DNA of 64,000 nucleotides from CAYNVQ01 sp964400735 (GCA_964400735.1 CAYNVQ010000002.1:248001-312000), one strand, 5' to 3'; numbered from the stretch's first letter, positions 9,428-18,590 are shown. Numbers and translations: made by a program. The notes: generated by a model from the sequence alone, not told the origin.

Positions 9428-10378
9428 CTAATCGGCTATGCCTTTTTCCTTGTTTTTTCTGACGTAGCCGACAGCCTGGATGGCGGCCACGCACCCTTCT
9501 CCCACGGCAGAAGCAATCTGAAGACCGCCGCAGGTCACATCCCCTGCAGCGAAAACTCCTTCCAGGTTCGTCCGCTGCTGCCGGTCCACTTTCATGCACT
9601 GCCTATGGTCCAGTTCCACTCCGGCTTTGGCAAAAAGCGATGTGGATGGGATGTCTCTGAAGATAAAGATCGCCGGGACTTCCAGCTTTGCTTCCTTTCC
9701 TTCTGTTTCGACGACCACTTTTTGAACCCGGCGATCCCCCTCGATTTTTTTGATTTTCGTATTTTGGAGAATGGGGATGTTTTTTTCTTGGATTTCTTTC
9801 AAGATATTCTCGGCCACTTTGATATCATCCCCGTCAGGAATCCATCGGACGTCACAGTCCAACCCCTTGAGAGCCAGGATGTCTTCGGCAGCCTCATCCG
9901 TGTTGCCCAGAGCCACGACGGTTTGACCGCGGAAGAGAGGGCCGTCGCAGGTGGCGCAGTAACTCACTCCCATCCCCAGATATTTCTCCTCTCCAGGAAT
10001 CATCTTAGCCCTGGATAGGCCTCTGCCTGTGGCGATGATGACGGCACAGGCTTCGATAAGGGCATCCCGTGTGGTCACGTATTTGGGATCCGTGGATAAA
10101 CTGAAATTGATGGCGTCGCCTCTAGTCACATCGGTTCCGAAGTGTTCGGCATGCTCCCGCATTTTAGCCAGAAGCTCTTGGCTGTCGATCGATAGGAAGC
10201 CGGGATAGTTTTCTAGCTCGTATCCGATGGAAAGCCTGGAGGCAGCCCTGCCTTCGAGAATCAGGGTCTTTCTTCCAGCACGTGATGCATACAAACCAGC
10301 TGTCAAGCCTGCCGGTCCGCTGCCGATGATCAAGATTTCTGTGGTCATGTTTTTTACTGCCGGGGCCGTGACTTCCAT
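9428..10378 (-). CDS. thioredoxin-reductase-like FAD/NAD(P) flavoprotein
   Basis: 316 residues. The FAD-binding GSGPAGLTAG is near the N-terminus, a redox-active CATC sits mid-protein (SYCATCDGPLF), a second nucleotide region follows, and the C-terminal FAD motif is GVFAAGDV. This is the low-molecular-weight thioredoxin reductase fold, expected to pass electrons from NAD(P)H through FAD to a dithiol partner in the cytoplasm. The second nucleotide motif (ALGNTDEAAED) departs from the usual GGGxSA of TrxB, so the electron donor or partner may be non-standard. AGGAGG precedes the ATG. No thioredoxin gene is nearby. Confidence 0.85.
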   Translation of the reverse strand: MEVTAPAVKNMTTEILIIGSGPAGLTAGLYASRAGRKTLILEGRAASRLSIGYELENYPGFLSIDSQELLAKMREHAEHFGTDVTRGDAINFSLSTDPKYVTTRDALIEACAVIIATGRGLSRAKMIPGEEKYLGMGVSYCATCDGPLFRGQTVVALGNTDEAAEDILALKGLDCDVRWIPDGDDIKVAENILKEIQEKNIPILQNTKIKKIEGDRRVQKVVVETEGKEAKLEVPAIFIFRDIPSTSLFAKAGVELDHRQCMKVDRQQRTNLEGVFAAGDVTCGGLQIASAVGEGCVAAIQAVGYVRKNKEKGIAD

Positions 10379-10503
10379 TTCATCCTCCTATTTCTGTCTA
10401 AATCAATCCCACCATCAACCTCATGCCTGGCTTTTCGAGTCAATCGCTCGACCTCATCTTTCTCATCGGGCATCACTCAGGACGGGATGGTCGAATTCAG
10501 CTG

Positions 10504-10965
10504 TCAAGAACGGCCGTAGCGCCCCATAAGCTCTCCCTGGGCGAGAATATGACCCTCCATGGCCCTTTGGAGCTGGGTTTTTGTTGCCCCAGGTGGAAGT
10601 TCCAAATTCGTGTCCAAGGCATAGATTTTAAAGAAGTAACGATGGATTCCACTCGGAGGGCAGGGGCCTCCGTAGCCGATGCGGCGGAAATCGTTGGTGC
10701 CCTGTATGATTCCACTGGGAAGAATCTTGTCGGCCGGGACATCTTCTTCCAATCCGTTCAGACTTGCCGGAATGTTGAAAATCACCCAGTGTACCCAGGT
10801 TCCCATCGGAGCATCCGGGTCATCGCAGATGATGGCTAAGCTTTTGCAGCCTTCCGGCACAGATTCCCACTCCAGCGCCGGTGACACATCGTAGCCGTCA
10901 CCGCTGCATCGGGAGGGAATCATTCCTCCGCCCTCGAAAGCCGTGCTTTTGAGTTTTATCTCCAT
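10504..10965 (-). CDS. YbhB/YbcL family PEBP protein
   Basis: 153 residues covering the whole phosphatidylethanolamine-binding-protein-like fold of the bacterial YbhB/YbcL family. Hallmarks are DPDAPMGTWVHWVIFNIP and YGGPCPPSGIHRY. No signal peptide, so cytoplasmic. The biochemical role of bacterial members is poorly defined. GGGAGG precedes the ATG. It lies 125 bp upstream of the flavoprotein gene on the same strand; an operon is possible but not certain. Confidence 0.9.
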   Translation of the reverse strand: MEIKLKSTAFEGGGMIPSRCSGDGYDVSPALEWESVPEGCKSLAIICDDPDAPMGTWVHWVIFNIPASLNGLEEDVPADKILPSGIIQGTNDFRRIGYGGPCPPSGIHRYFFKIYALDTNLELPPGATKTQLQRAMEGHILAQGELMGRYGRS

Positions 10966-11178
10966 TTTGGTTCCTCCCTACGGTTAGAAATAACAGATTT
11001 TTATTATAGCTGAAACTTTGAATTTTGTCTTTGGGTATCTGCCCGATTGTTTCCCTGTCACGGGAATGGGGATTCTTCGCTGCCTGACCTGTTTTGATTT
11101 TGCCATGGGGTGAGGACTTTTTCTCGAGAATGTAGGCCTGGGGGGTGTGGCGAATTTTTTCGTGGGTATTTCCTTGAT

Positions 11179-11703
11179 TTACTGGCCCGGAAAGAGCTTT
11201 TTGAGGATGGAGAGGGATTCGGGAAAAAGCTCGTCGATTCCTATGGGCTTCCATTCGGCGTACCGAATCAACCAGCGGCCCTCTTTTTTGGTCAACTTGA
11301 TTTGAAAACGGTAGTTGTCAATGGAGAGACCGATCAGTTTACGCAGAGCTTTGGCCCCACCAGATGAGATGGCGACGTCTGTCTGGATGGCGGCCTCAGG
11401 AGGTGCTATCTCCTCGATATGGGTGCTCAGAATGTGGACGACGATTCCCCTGAACTGGTCGAAGGTGGATTGGATCATATCCCGGGTTTGGTTCCTGTCC
11501 CGTCCCCTGTGGTCGTAATAATCTTCGGCAAGAAAGTCCATCAGGCTCTCCAGGTCTTTTTTTTCGATGAATCGGCCGGCCTCGTCTATCCGCTCCTGAA
11601 TCAGCTCTTCATCCGTTTTGGGCCCACTGCAGCTCATGAAGAGGGCCAAAAGAGCGAGGAAAGCAAAGAGCTGACCAAGCGGCAAGTCTTTGATCTGTTT
11701 CAT
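11179..11703 (-). CDS. small lipoprotein with NTF2-like (SnoaL-type) domain
   Basis: 174 residues. A short signal sequence ends in a lipobox (LFMSC), followed by an alpha+beta domain with segments typical of NTF2-like folds (IEKKDLESLMDFLAEDYYDHRG, then a strand-rich half ending GRWLIRYAEWKPIG). I read this as an NTF2-like cavity protein; there is no catalytic motif, so a function is not assigned. The start is placed at 11703 because GGGAG lies 7 nt upstream and the signal peptide begins there. The open frame reaches 64 codons further upstream into repeat DNA and is not believed. Confidence 0.65.
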   Translation of the reverse strand: MKQIKDLPLGQLFAFLALLALFMSCSGPKTDEELIQERIDEAGRFIEKKDLESLMDFLAEDYYDHRGRDRNQTRDMIQSTFDQFRGIVVHILSTHIEEIAPPEAAIQTDVAISSGGAKALRKLIGLSIDNYRFQIKLTKKEGRWLIRYAEWKPIGIDELFPESLSILKKLFPGQ

Positions 11704-11845
11704 GAAGTACTCCCTTATTGCGCGATCAATACTCGAGCGGAGTCGATAAGCCGCGAAAATTTTCGGCCTTGCTGAATTGTAGAGGATTCCCAGGGAAAAT
11801 AAAAGAGGGAATTCAAAAGCCCTCCTTATTACAGAAATAAGAGGA

Positions 11846-11945
11846 CAATATAGGGACATCCCATTTGGGGACACCCTATATATCAATATTTGCATTTTAT
11901 TAATGAAAAATTATAGAGTGTTGCCGAAGGGAACGTCCCCTATTG
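11846..11945. repeat. 100-bp element with imperfect 17-bp inverted ends
   Basis: The left end at 11846-11862 reads CAATATAGGGACATCCC. The reverse complement of 11929-11945 reads CAATAGGGGACGTTCCC, a close match. A related GGGAC motif occurs inside at 11867-11875. The form (short, AT-rich, non-coding, inverted ends) is that of a MITE or a REP pair of the kind mobilised by RAYT transposases. The GGGACGTTCC core recurs at 47857-47866. Confidence 0.5.
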
Positions 11946-12060
11946 TTACCCTCGAATGACGGTTGCGGAAGGCTGGGTTAGGTTGGGCTAGAATCCTCCG
12001 ATGTCGTTCAATCCTTTTCTAATGCTCTGTTTTTCACCTCTCTAATACTTCATCACGGAA

Positions 12061-12079
12061 TTAAGGATGCTATCCTTAA
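12061..12079. promoter_or_regulatory. perfect 8-bp hairpin in the SYLF leader
   Basis: TTAAGGAT, loop GCT, ATCCTTAA. A perfect palindrome 115 nt upstream of the proposed start. It may be an operator or a leader structure; there is no T-run, so it is not a terminator. Confidence 0.35.
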
Positions 12080-12194
12080 GGGGCAGCAAAATTGACAGGA
12101 GAGAATGTTGTCGGGTAAACTTTTAGCATTGAGATTCCGTATTGACTCATTAGAGGCGCATCGAGAAAATTCACTCATTAGAAGGGAGGATCTA

Positions 12195-12917
12195 TTGGCG
12201 AAGAAATTATTGGTGATCGTATTTATCTCGATTGTAATGACTATTTTTTCCGTGCAGGCTCAAGGTGTCACCAGCAGAGGAGATGAATCTTTGGCTTCTG
12301 GGCTGGAAAGAGTCAAGGACTCCATTGAGGTCGTCGAGGAAATGGTCGAAATTCCTGAAGAGGGAATTCCCGAAGCCTTGTTGAGCAAGGCCTATGGCAT
12401 CGCCGTCCTCCCCAACGTGATCAAGGCTGCTTGGGTGCTCGGGGGGCGTTTTGGAAAGGGAGTTCTTCTGGTGCGAAAAGAAAACGGGCGATGGGGGAAT
12501 CCCTGTTTCATCAGGATAGCTGGAGGAAGTGTCGGATGGCAGATCGGGGTGCAGTCGGCCGATATCATTCTGGTGTTCAAGCGGAGAAAGAGCATCGATT
12601 CCATCACCGAGGGCAAGATCACCCTGGGAGCGGATGCGGGCGTGGCAGCAGGCCCTGTCGGACGCCGGGCTGAAGCGAGCACAGACATCGCGCTCGAAGC
12701 CGAGATATTTTCCTATTCGAAGAGCAAAGGTCTGTTCGCAGGAGTATCCCTCGAAGGATCTGCCATCCAGATCGATGAAGAAGCCAATGCCGCCTTTTAT
12801 GGTTCAGACGCGCTCAGCGCCAGGGATATCCTCTTCGGCAGCAAAGAACTCGATGTGCCGGCCATCGCTAAAAAACTCATCAAAGTCCTGACCGATTATA
12901 CCAGTACGCGTCTTTAA
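12195..12917 (+). CDS. exported SYLF-domain lipid-binding protein
   Basis: 240 residues from a TTG start with GGGAGG five nt upstream (12184-12189). This places a signal peptide (LAKKLLVIVFISIVMTIFSVQA) at the N-terminus. An alternative ATG at 12105 has AGGAG only 3 nt away and would bury the signal. The mature protein is a SYLF (Ysc84-type) domain: AYGIAVLPNVIKAAWVLGG, FGKGVLLVRK, GGSVGWQIGVQSADI and the final ALSARDILFG are typical. Eukaryotic SYLF domains bind phosphoinositides; bacterial ones are assumed to bind lipid at the envelope. A terminator-like hairpin follows directly. Confidence 0.85.
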   Translation: MAKKLLVIVFISIVMTIFSVQAQGVTSRGDESLASGLERVKDSIEVVEEMVEIPEEGIPEALLSKAYGIAVLPNVIKAAWVLGGRFGKGVLLVRKENGRWGNPCFIRIAGGSVGWQIGVQSADIILVFKRRKSIDSITEGKITLGADAGVAAGPVGRRAEASTDIALEAEIFSYSKSKGLFAGVSLEGSAIQIDEEANAAFYGSDALSARDILFGSKELDVPAIAKKLIKVLTDYTSTRL

Positions 12918-12919
12918 TC

Positions 12920-12947
12920 GGAAGCAGGATGCGCTGCTCCCATTTTT
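12920..12947 (+). terminator. rho-independent terminator after the SYLF gene
   Basis: An 8-bp stem (GGAAGCAG / CTGCTCCC, one A-C mismatch) with a 6-nt loop, then ATTTTT. It starts 2 nt after the SYLF stop codon and separates it from the convergent esterase gene. Confidence 0.5.
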
Positions 12948-13022
12948 AGGCCGAAAAGAAAGACGTGGGGCGTTAAATAAGCCGTTCATTCCGTGAAAAT
13001 ATCCTTAGGGAAGAAGACCCTG

Positions 13023-14597
13023 TCACCAGCGGTCGGTACGGAAAGGAGAAGCAGGAAGACCTTCCTTATTCCCGAGGTTAGGTTGGGCGAGCTGGTGCCA
13101 CCCAAAACGGACAGCGATGGGCCTGTCTAGCTTCTCGCTCCATGCCAGAACGGAATCGCCGTCGATCTCAGCTCTGGCCTTGTAAAAAATCCTATCCTGT
13201 CCGGCCACCTCGAACCAGGTCAAGGGCCGGTCATCCAGAGAAATCAGACCGTCTCCCCCGTGATCGAACTCGATCCGGATTTTATTTCCCTCGATGGCCA
13301 TCGATTTATAAAGGGGCCCAGAATAAACGAGATCTTTCCAGCCATATGTCTTGGCCAAGGCCCATAGTGAAAGACGATACCCCACATCCCTTTTGTTCCG
13401 GGGATGGATATCGTACAGGTCGCCGATATCGGTGGTCACCGCCATTCCCGTATTCGGCAGACGAAGAGCATCGAACTGTGCTTCCCAGATCAAGGGAAGG
13501 CGGTAATCATCCAGGATGCCGATGCCTTCCTCCTCGGGAAGGTATTCATAGGCATAAGGGGCAAGCTGGACATAGTAGAAGGGAAAATCCCCCAGGTTCC
13601 AGACTTTTCTCCAGCCATTGATCAACGCCTCCATTTTTTTGGTATAGATCGGCCCGTCGTTGCGGTTGGCTTCTCCTTGATACCAGATGGCACCGCGTAT
13701 GGCAAAGCGGATGAGCGGATGGACCATGGCATTGTAGAGGGACGAGGGTGCTTGTGGATCATAGAAAGGATGCCGTACCATCTCGGGCTGAAGAGGAATC
13801 GGCCTTTTCCTAGAGAGCGCCGATTCCGACCTCTCGATCCAATCCTTTAGCTCGGGAAGAAATTTCGTCACGGCGTTTCGGTATTCCTCATCGGCTGTTT
13901 TCATCTCCTGCAGAATCTCCTGGAGCTGAGGGATGGAGGCGAAGCCTTCCTTGGGGGTCCAGGGTTCGATCCGAGTGCCTCCCCAACGGGTGCTGATCAG
14001 GCCGACAGGAACATCCATTTTTTGGTGGAGTTCACGCCCGAAATAATAGGCCACAGCCGAAAAATTCCTTGCCGTCTCTGGAGAGCAGACCTTCCACTCT
14101 GCCTCCACATCATCCAGAGGCTGAGTGGAGATCTTTCGGGGGACGTGGAAGAAGCGGATGCCGGGAAAATCCGCTCTCCGAATCTTCGGGATCGGGCTGT
14201 AAACCCTGCGGAGTTCCCACTCCATGTTGGATTGACCGGAGCAGACCCAGACCTCGCCCACCAGAATATCCTCTAGCATGACCGTTTGACTCTCGCTTCC
14301 GCTGATGGTCATCTGGTATGGACCTTTACCAGCTTTAATCTCTTCAAGGAGGACTTCCCATCGACCTGTGCTATCCACGGAGGTCTGAACCTTCTGCCCG
14401 GCGAATGCCACGGTTATGCTTTCTCCAGGTTCTGCCCACCCCCATATTCTCACCGGCTTTTCCTGCTGAAGCACCATATGGCTGTCGATAACTGCCGGCA
14501 ACCTGATATCGGCGGTTAGAGTTGAAGGCAGAAAAAGAAAAGCGGCGAGGCAAAAGCTAAAATAACCCTTTTTTTTCATTCTAGTTATCCACTTCAT
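13023..14597 (-). CDS. secreted sialate O-acetylesterase (SASA family)
   Basis: 524 residues. Signal peptide about 1-29, then a sialic-acid-specific acetylesterase fold: an N-terminal beta domain (DSHMVLQQEKPVRIWGWAEPG), the nucleophile Ser in CSGQSNMEW, the block GAIWYQGEANRND, and a C-terminal domain that should carry the catalytic His. The family removes O-acetyl groups from sialic acids or plant glycans, exposing the backbone to glycosidases. AGGAGG lies 7 nt before the ATG. No sialidase is present in the window, so the physiological substrate may be another acetylated glycan. Confidence 0.9.
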   Translation of the reverse strand: MKWITRMKKKGYFSFCLAAFLFLPSTLTADIRLPAVIDSHMVLQQEKPVRIWGWAEPGESITVAFAGQKVQTSVDSTGRWEVLLEEIKAGKGPYQMTISGSESQTVMLEDILVGEVWVCSGQSNMEWELRRVYSPIPKIRRADFPGIRFFHVPRKISTQPLDDVEAEWKVCSPETARNFSAVAYYFGRELHQKMDVPVGLISTRWGGTRIEPWTPKEGFASIPQLQEILQEMKTADEEYRNAVTKFLPELKDWIERSESALSRKRPIPLQPEMVRHPFYDPQAPSSLYNAMVHPLIRFAIRGAIWYQGEANRNDGPIYTKKMEALINGWRKVWNLGDFPFYYVQLAPYAYEYLPEEEGIGILDDYRLPLIWEAQFDALRLPNTGMAVTTDIGDLYDIHPRNKRDVGYRLSLWALAKTYGWKDLVYSGPLYKSMAIEGNKIRIEFDHGGDGLISLDDRPLTWFEVAGQDRIFYKARAEIDGDSVLAWSEKLDRPIAVRFGWHQLAQPNLGNKEGLPASPFRTDRW

Positions 14598-14820
14598 TCT
14601 AAAACCTCCTTTTTTGAATTTTTAATCATGTCCAACAGATAACCAAAAATTTTATCTAAAGAGGTATTTCAATACCGCTGTCATTCTGTTCTATGCTAGA
14701 TTGATCACGTTCATGAATAACTTAGGTTATAACGATCGATAAAAAATAATCAACCTGCATTATGCAGACCGATTGGAGTATAATAGTGAACTTTGGATAG
14801 AGAGTAGGTCAAGTCAGAGG

Positions 14821-15286
14821 ATGAATATCCCTAGTAAGATCCATTTCATCAATTTCTGCCGCAAGCTCACGGTTAACACCCTGTTTTTCCTGATTCCTCT
14901 CCATCTCCTCAAGATCGGGTTGAACGGCTGGCAGATCGGGATGGTTGTCTCCTTTTATGGCGTTGCCTCTCTAATTTTCTCTTTTCCGATCGGAGGGATC
15001 AACGACCGGCTTTCCAACAGAAGGATCATCCAGGGGGCCTTGCTTCTCTTGTGTATTTTGTTTCTGCTTTTGGCCTTTACCCGGAATTTTTATATCCTGT
15101 GCCTCGTCTTCCTCTTCCTGGGAATCGCCAACAACGCCCTGGATGTCTCGACCAACAGCCTGTACTACAAGAACGAAACCAATGTGGACCTCAAGGGGAT
15201 TGCAGGTTCCTTTCATCCTTTCCGGTCTGCTCCTCATCGCCGACTCCGTATACGGCATCGTTATTTTCAAAAAGATTTCTTATTGA
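14821..15286 (+). pseudogene. MFS transporter relic with internal deletion
   Basis: From 14821 the frame encodes an MFS N-terminal half: about four membrane helices and the loop GGINDRLSNRR, matching the helix 2-3 signature, up to about NVDLKG. From 15197 a different frame (+1) encodes a typical final transmembrane helix (GLQVPFILSGLLLIADSVYG, then IVIFKKISY and a stop at 15284-15286). An intact MFS protein is about 400 residues; here the two ends total about 150, so roughly 700 bp has been lost and the frame broken. The original substrate is unknown, but its place in the glycan region suggests a sugar. Confidence 0.75.
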
Positions 15287-15402
15287 CAGCATTGAGTCGC
15301 TAGGGATAGATGAAGTTGCGGCGTTTGAGTCTGTTAGAGAGGGAGGCAAAATCAGGCCTCAGACTCATTTGTTAGGGAAAAAAAGGAGACGTTAAAAAAT
15401 AT

Positions 15403-15431
15403 TTGACAAGAACCCATCGACCATATAAATT
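15403..15431 (+). promoter_or_regulatory. sigma70-type promoter for the GH3 gene
   Basis: TTGACA at 15403-15408, with TATAAA at 15424-15429 (15-nt spacer) or TAAATT at 15426-15431 (17-nt spacer). About 50 nt upstream of the start codon. Confidence 0.5.
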
Positions 15432-15483
15432 TCCCTGAGAATGAGGAGATCTTGATAGGCCTGAAAAAAGGATGGAGGGGATC

Positions 15484-17247
15484 TTGAATCGATACGGAAA
15501 ATGGGCCGTTTTGTGTTTTATCCTCGTTTGGCTCTTCTGTTTTTTTCCTCAAGGAAGAGCTTCCTTGCCGGGTTTCGAGGAGGATTCAGCCCGGAAATGG
15601 GCGGATGAAACATTGGCCAGAATGACTCTGGAAAAAAAGATCGGCCAGATGATCTGCGGGGAGATTGCAGGAGGTTATATTGCCGACGATGACCCCAGGC
15701 TTGCCCACTGGATCCGGCTCGCAAGGGATTTCGGCGTCGGTGGATTCGTGCTCTACGGCGGCACGCCCCGTGATGTGGCCCACCTGCTCAACAGGCTGCA
15801 GAGGGAGGCCGAGATCCCCCTTTTGATGTCCGTGGATTTTGAGGGGGGGCCCGGCCAGCAGGTCACCGGGGCGACCGAATATCCGGCCAACATGGCCTTT
15901 GCCGCGGCCGGCAGCGAAGAGCTGATGTATGAGGCTGCAAAGATCGGGGCGATAGAAGGCCGGGCTATGGGTTTTCATTTGACTTATACTCCGGTCGTCG
16001 ATGTTTCTGTGCGGCCTGAAAATCCGGCCGAAAGCGTCCGTTCGTTCGGGGGCGATATCGACCTTTTGGGCCGAATGGTCAAGGCCTATGTGCGGGGCTA
16101 TAGGGATCACGGCATGTTGACGACCGCCAAGCACTTTCCCGGTCGCGGCGATCAGGTGCCCCTACCAGGTTTCCCCGGTTTCAGCTTCCTCGATAAACCG
16201 GCTAAAGAGTTCGAAGAACAGGAATTCCGTGCCTTCAAACAGGCCGTCGATGCGGGCGTCACGTTTATCATGAGTGAACACATCGCCGTCCCATCAATTA
16301 CTGACGGGTCAAATCTGCCGGCCAGTGTGGAGAAAAAATTGGCTACGGGTTGGGTTCGAGATAAACTGGGTTTTGAGGGAATCCTGACCACCGATGACCT
16401 GTGGTACGATCATGTCATCGAAAGGTTCGGGCCTGTGGAAGTTGCCTTAAAGGCCGTGGAGGCCGGACATGATGTCATCCTGAAGCCTAAAGACCTCGTC
16501 GCCACCATCCGGGGATTGACGGATGCCGTGAAATCCGGGAGAATCCCCGAAGAGCGCATCGACCGATCCGTCCACAAACTCCTATATGTCAAGGCCAGTC
16601 TTAACTTACACAAAAATCGCCTGGTCGACGAAGAAAGAGTGAATACTCTCGTCGGCACTCCCGCTCATCTCGCACTCGCCCAGGAAGTTGCTGACCGGTC
16701 CCTCACACTGTTGAAAAATGTCGGCGTCCTTCCTCTTCAGCCTGGCCGATGGGGGAAGGTCATCAATATCAACATCCAGAAATACGAATCCGATTTGTCT
16801 CCGGCTGCGCTCGCTATTAGGTTGGCAGTCGCTATCCCAGGCATCCAGAATTTCACTTTGCGACCTGACCAGGATCCTGCCGTCTATGCCAAGATCTGGC
16901 CGGCCGCCGCTGAAGCAGATCTGGTCATTCTGTCTCTGTTCGTCCAGCGCGACCGTGCGGGCGACCCGGCTCCTCTGCGCAAGAACGACCTCGAATTCAT
17001 CAAAAAAATTATCTCTTCCCGGCCCAAAGCGGTAATCGCCATGTCCTATGGCAATCCCCACCTCATCCGCAAGATCGAAAATGTGCCCGTCTTTCTCGTC
17101 GGTTATGGTGAGCAAGGGTGGTACGGAAATCAAGCGGTCTATTTCGAGTCCTTCATCAAGCTGCTCAAAGGTGAGCTCGAGCCGAGCGGAAAACTGCCAG
17201 TTAAAGTGAGTGAACTGTTTCCGATAGGGAGCGGATTGCGCTATTGA
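15484..17247 (+). CDS. secreted glycoside hydrolase family 3 enzyme
   Basis: 587 residues from TTG 15484, chosen because GGAGG lies 5 nt upstream; an ATG four codons earlier overlaps that site. Signal peptide about 1-30 (VLCFILVWLFCFF). The GH3 barrel has KHFPGRGDQ and the nucleophile segment LTTDDLWYD (D304/D305). A second alpha/beta/alpha domain follows (about 380-587). KHFPG-GD is typical of the beta-N-acetylhexosaminidase (NagZ-like) branch, but the Asp-Ser-His dyad expected shortly after it is replaced by QVPLPGFPGF. Activity could therefore be beta-glucosidase-like or altered. Upstream of the nucleoside-hydrolase-like gene on the same strand. Confidence 0.88.
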   Translation: MNRYGKWAVLCFILVWLFCFFPQGRASLPGFEEDSARKWADETLARMTLEKKIGQMICGEIAGGYIADDDPRLAHWIRLARDFGVGGFVLYGGTPRDVAHLLNRLQREAEIPLLMSVDFEGGPGQQVTGATEYPANMAFAAAGSEELMYEAAKIGAIEGRAMGFHLTYTPVVDVSVRPENPAESVRSFGGDIDLLGRMVKAYVRGYRDHGMLTTAKHFPGRGDQVPLPGFPGFSFLDKPAKEFEEQEFRAFKQAVDAGVTFIMSEHIAVPSITDGSNLPASVEKKLATGWVRDKLGFEGILTTDDLWYDHVIERFGPVEVALKAVEAGHDVILKPKDLVATIRGLTDAVKSGRIPEERIDRSVHKLLYVKASLNLHKNRLVDEERVNTLVGTPAHLALAQEVADRSLTLLKNVGVLPLQPGRWGKVININIQKYESDLSPAALAIRLAVAIPGIQNFTLRPDQDPAVYAKIWPAAAEADLVILSLFVQRDRAGDPAPLRKNDLEFIKKIISSRPKAVIAMSYGNPHLIRKIENVPVFLVGYGEQGWYGNQAVYFESFIKLLKGELEPSGKLPVKVSELFPIGSGLRY

Positions 17248-17353
17248 CTTCAGGCTGGCCCGGATGGAAGCCGAGTCCCGAGGTCCAGGATCCGGTCCCC
17301 AGACATGTACTGTTCCAAAAGAGAGCAGTCAAGTGAATGAGCGTCGATCGTTC

Positions 17354-18490
17354 ATGATAAACAAGGCTTGGATGGTTTCCCTTTTTCTTCCTTTCATATT
17401 GTCTATCTGTTCCTGTTCCATCGCGCAGGAAAAAATGAGGGTGCGGAAAGTTCCTATCATCTATTGTACGGATCTTTTCCACCCTTATGATGACCCTGAT
17501 GATCACTTCGACATCGCCGTACTCTATGCCCTTGAAGAACTGGATATCCGGGGCATTATACTGGACCAGGGCGGCAAACAGGATCGTAAACCGGGGAAAA
17601 TCCCGGTGGAGCAGTTGAACGCCTTGACGGGAAGGGATGTCCCCTGGAGTGTCGGCCTCTCCGAGCCGCTGAAAACCCCTGACGATGAGGCTCTCGATGA
17701 GGAGGATAAATACCAGGCGGGCGTAGGCCTGATCCTCGATGTCCTCGAGAAAACGGAAGAGCCCGTGACGATCATCACGGTGGGAAGCCTGCGCGACGTG
17801 GCCGCCGCGTTCAACCGCAGGCCCGATCTGTTCAGAGATCATGTCTCCAGACTGATGCTGTTTCTCGGCGAGGCGAGTGCCGGTACGGAGGAGTGGAACG
17901 TCGGTTTGGACCCCAACGGGTTTATCCGCATCATGGATTCGGGCCTTCCTATCTGGTGGATCCCGTGTTTCGACGGGGGAAATTTCAAGAATAAGGGGAA
18001 TGCATCTTTCTGGAAAACAAGTCAGGCCGATCTGTTGAAATATTCTTCGGACCGGGTGATGAATTACTTCATTTATGCCCTGCTGAAAGAGGATTCTCCA
18101 GATTACATCGCTCTTCTGGATGCCAGCGTTGAAGAGCGGGACAAAGCGCAGGTTCTTTCCGGGGAGCGAAACCTCTGGTGTGCTGCCGTTTTTGCTGCTG
18201 CGGCAGGCCGCACGATTATCGAAGAAGGAGGGGAATGGATCGCTGTTCCAATGGATTCTCTGCCAGAGGATGCACGTGTTTGTGAGGTTTTTCGGTTTGT
18301 TCCTGTATCCTTGTACGTGGACGATCAGGCCCGTGTCGTGTATCGGAAAACCCCTCCATCCCAGCCTGTGTTTCGCTTCCAGGTTGTGAACCCAGATTCG
18401 TATCCGAAGGTCATGACTTCCGTGACCAGCCATCTGATCGGGGGCCTATCGGTGAGGAGCGCCAGAAACAGCAAAGGGAAGAAACAATGA
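17354..18490 (+). CDS. exported nucleoside-hydrolase-like protein
   Basis: 378 residues. Signal sequence with a probable lipobox (LSICSCS). The N-terminal TDLFHPYDDPDDHFDIAVLYAL is a variant of the DxDxGxDD calcium-binding loop of inosine-uridine nucleoside hydrolases, and VTIITVGSLRDVAAAF matches the family's T-x-x-x-x-G-x-L-T-N region in outline. The family cleaves N-ribosidic bonds; exported relatives in polysaccharide loci may act on other furanosides. The insertion in the aspartate loop leaves activity uncertain. A GTG at 17333 is another possible start. It lies 106 bp after GH3, same strand, likely one transcript. Confidence 0.75.
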   Translation: MINKAWMVSLFLPFILSICSCSIAQEKMRVRKVPIIYCTDLFHPYDDPDDHFDIAVLYALEELDIRGIILDQGGKQDRKPGKIPVEQLNALTGRDVPWSVGLSEPLKTPDDEALDEEDKYQAGVGLILDVLEKTEEPVTIITVGSLRDVAAAFNRRPDLFRDHVSRLMLFLGEASAGTEEWNVGLDPNGFIRIMDSGLPIWWIPCFDGGNFKNKGNASFWKTSQADLLKYSSDRVMNYFIYALLKEDSPDYIALLDASVEERDKAQVLSGERNLWCAAVFAAAAGRTIIEEGGEWIAVPMDSLPEDARVCEVFRFVPVSLYVDDQARVVYRKTPPSQPVFRFQVVNPDSYPKVMTSVTSHLIGGLSVRSARNSKGKKQ

Positions 18491-18590
18491 AAACGGATCC
18501 TTTTGGGATTGAGGATCTATGGGCTGCAACTGGGCCGTCGGAAGCGGGACTCCATACAGTCGAGTGCGTCTTCCGGAAATTAGGGCGGCT

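Larger units (their letters stand above)
11704..12194. other. 491-bp gap between divergent genes holding repeat DNA
   Basis: AT-rich DNA between the lipoprotein start and the SYLF start. It holds an inverted-repeat element (11846-11945) and a perfect short hairpin (12061-12079), both listed separately. No gene is supported. Confidence 0.5.

Noticed and set aside
17201..18433. Long minus-strand frame opposite the nucleoside-hydrolase-like gene
   Set aside because: The opposite strand carries a signal peptide and family motifs; this frame has none and is a codon-bias artefact.
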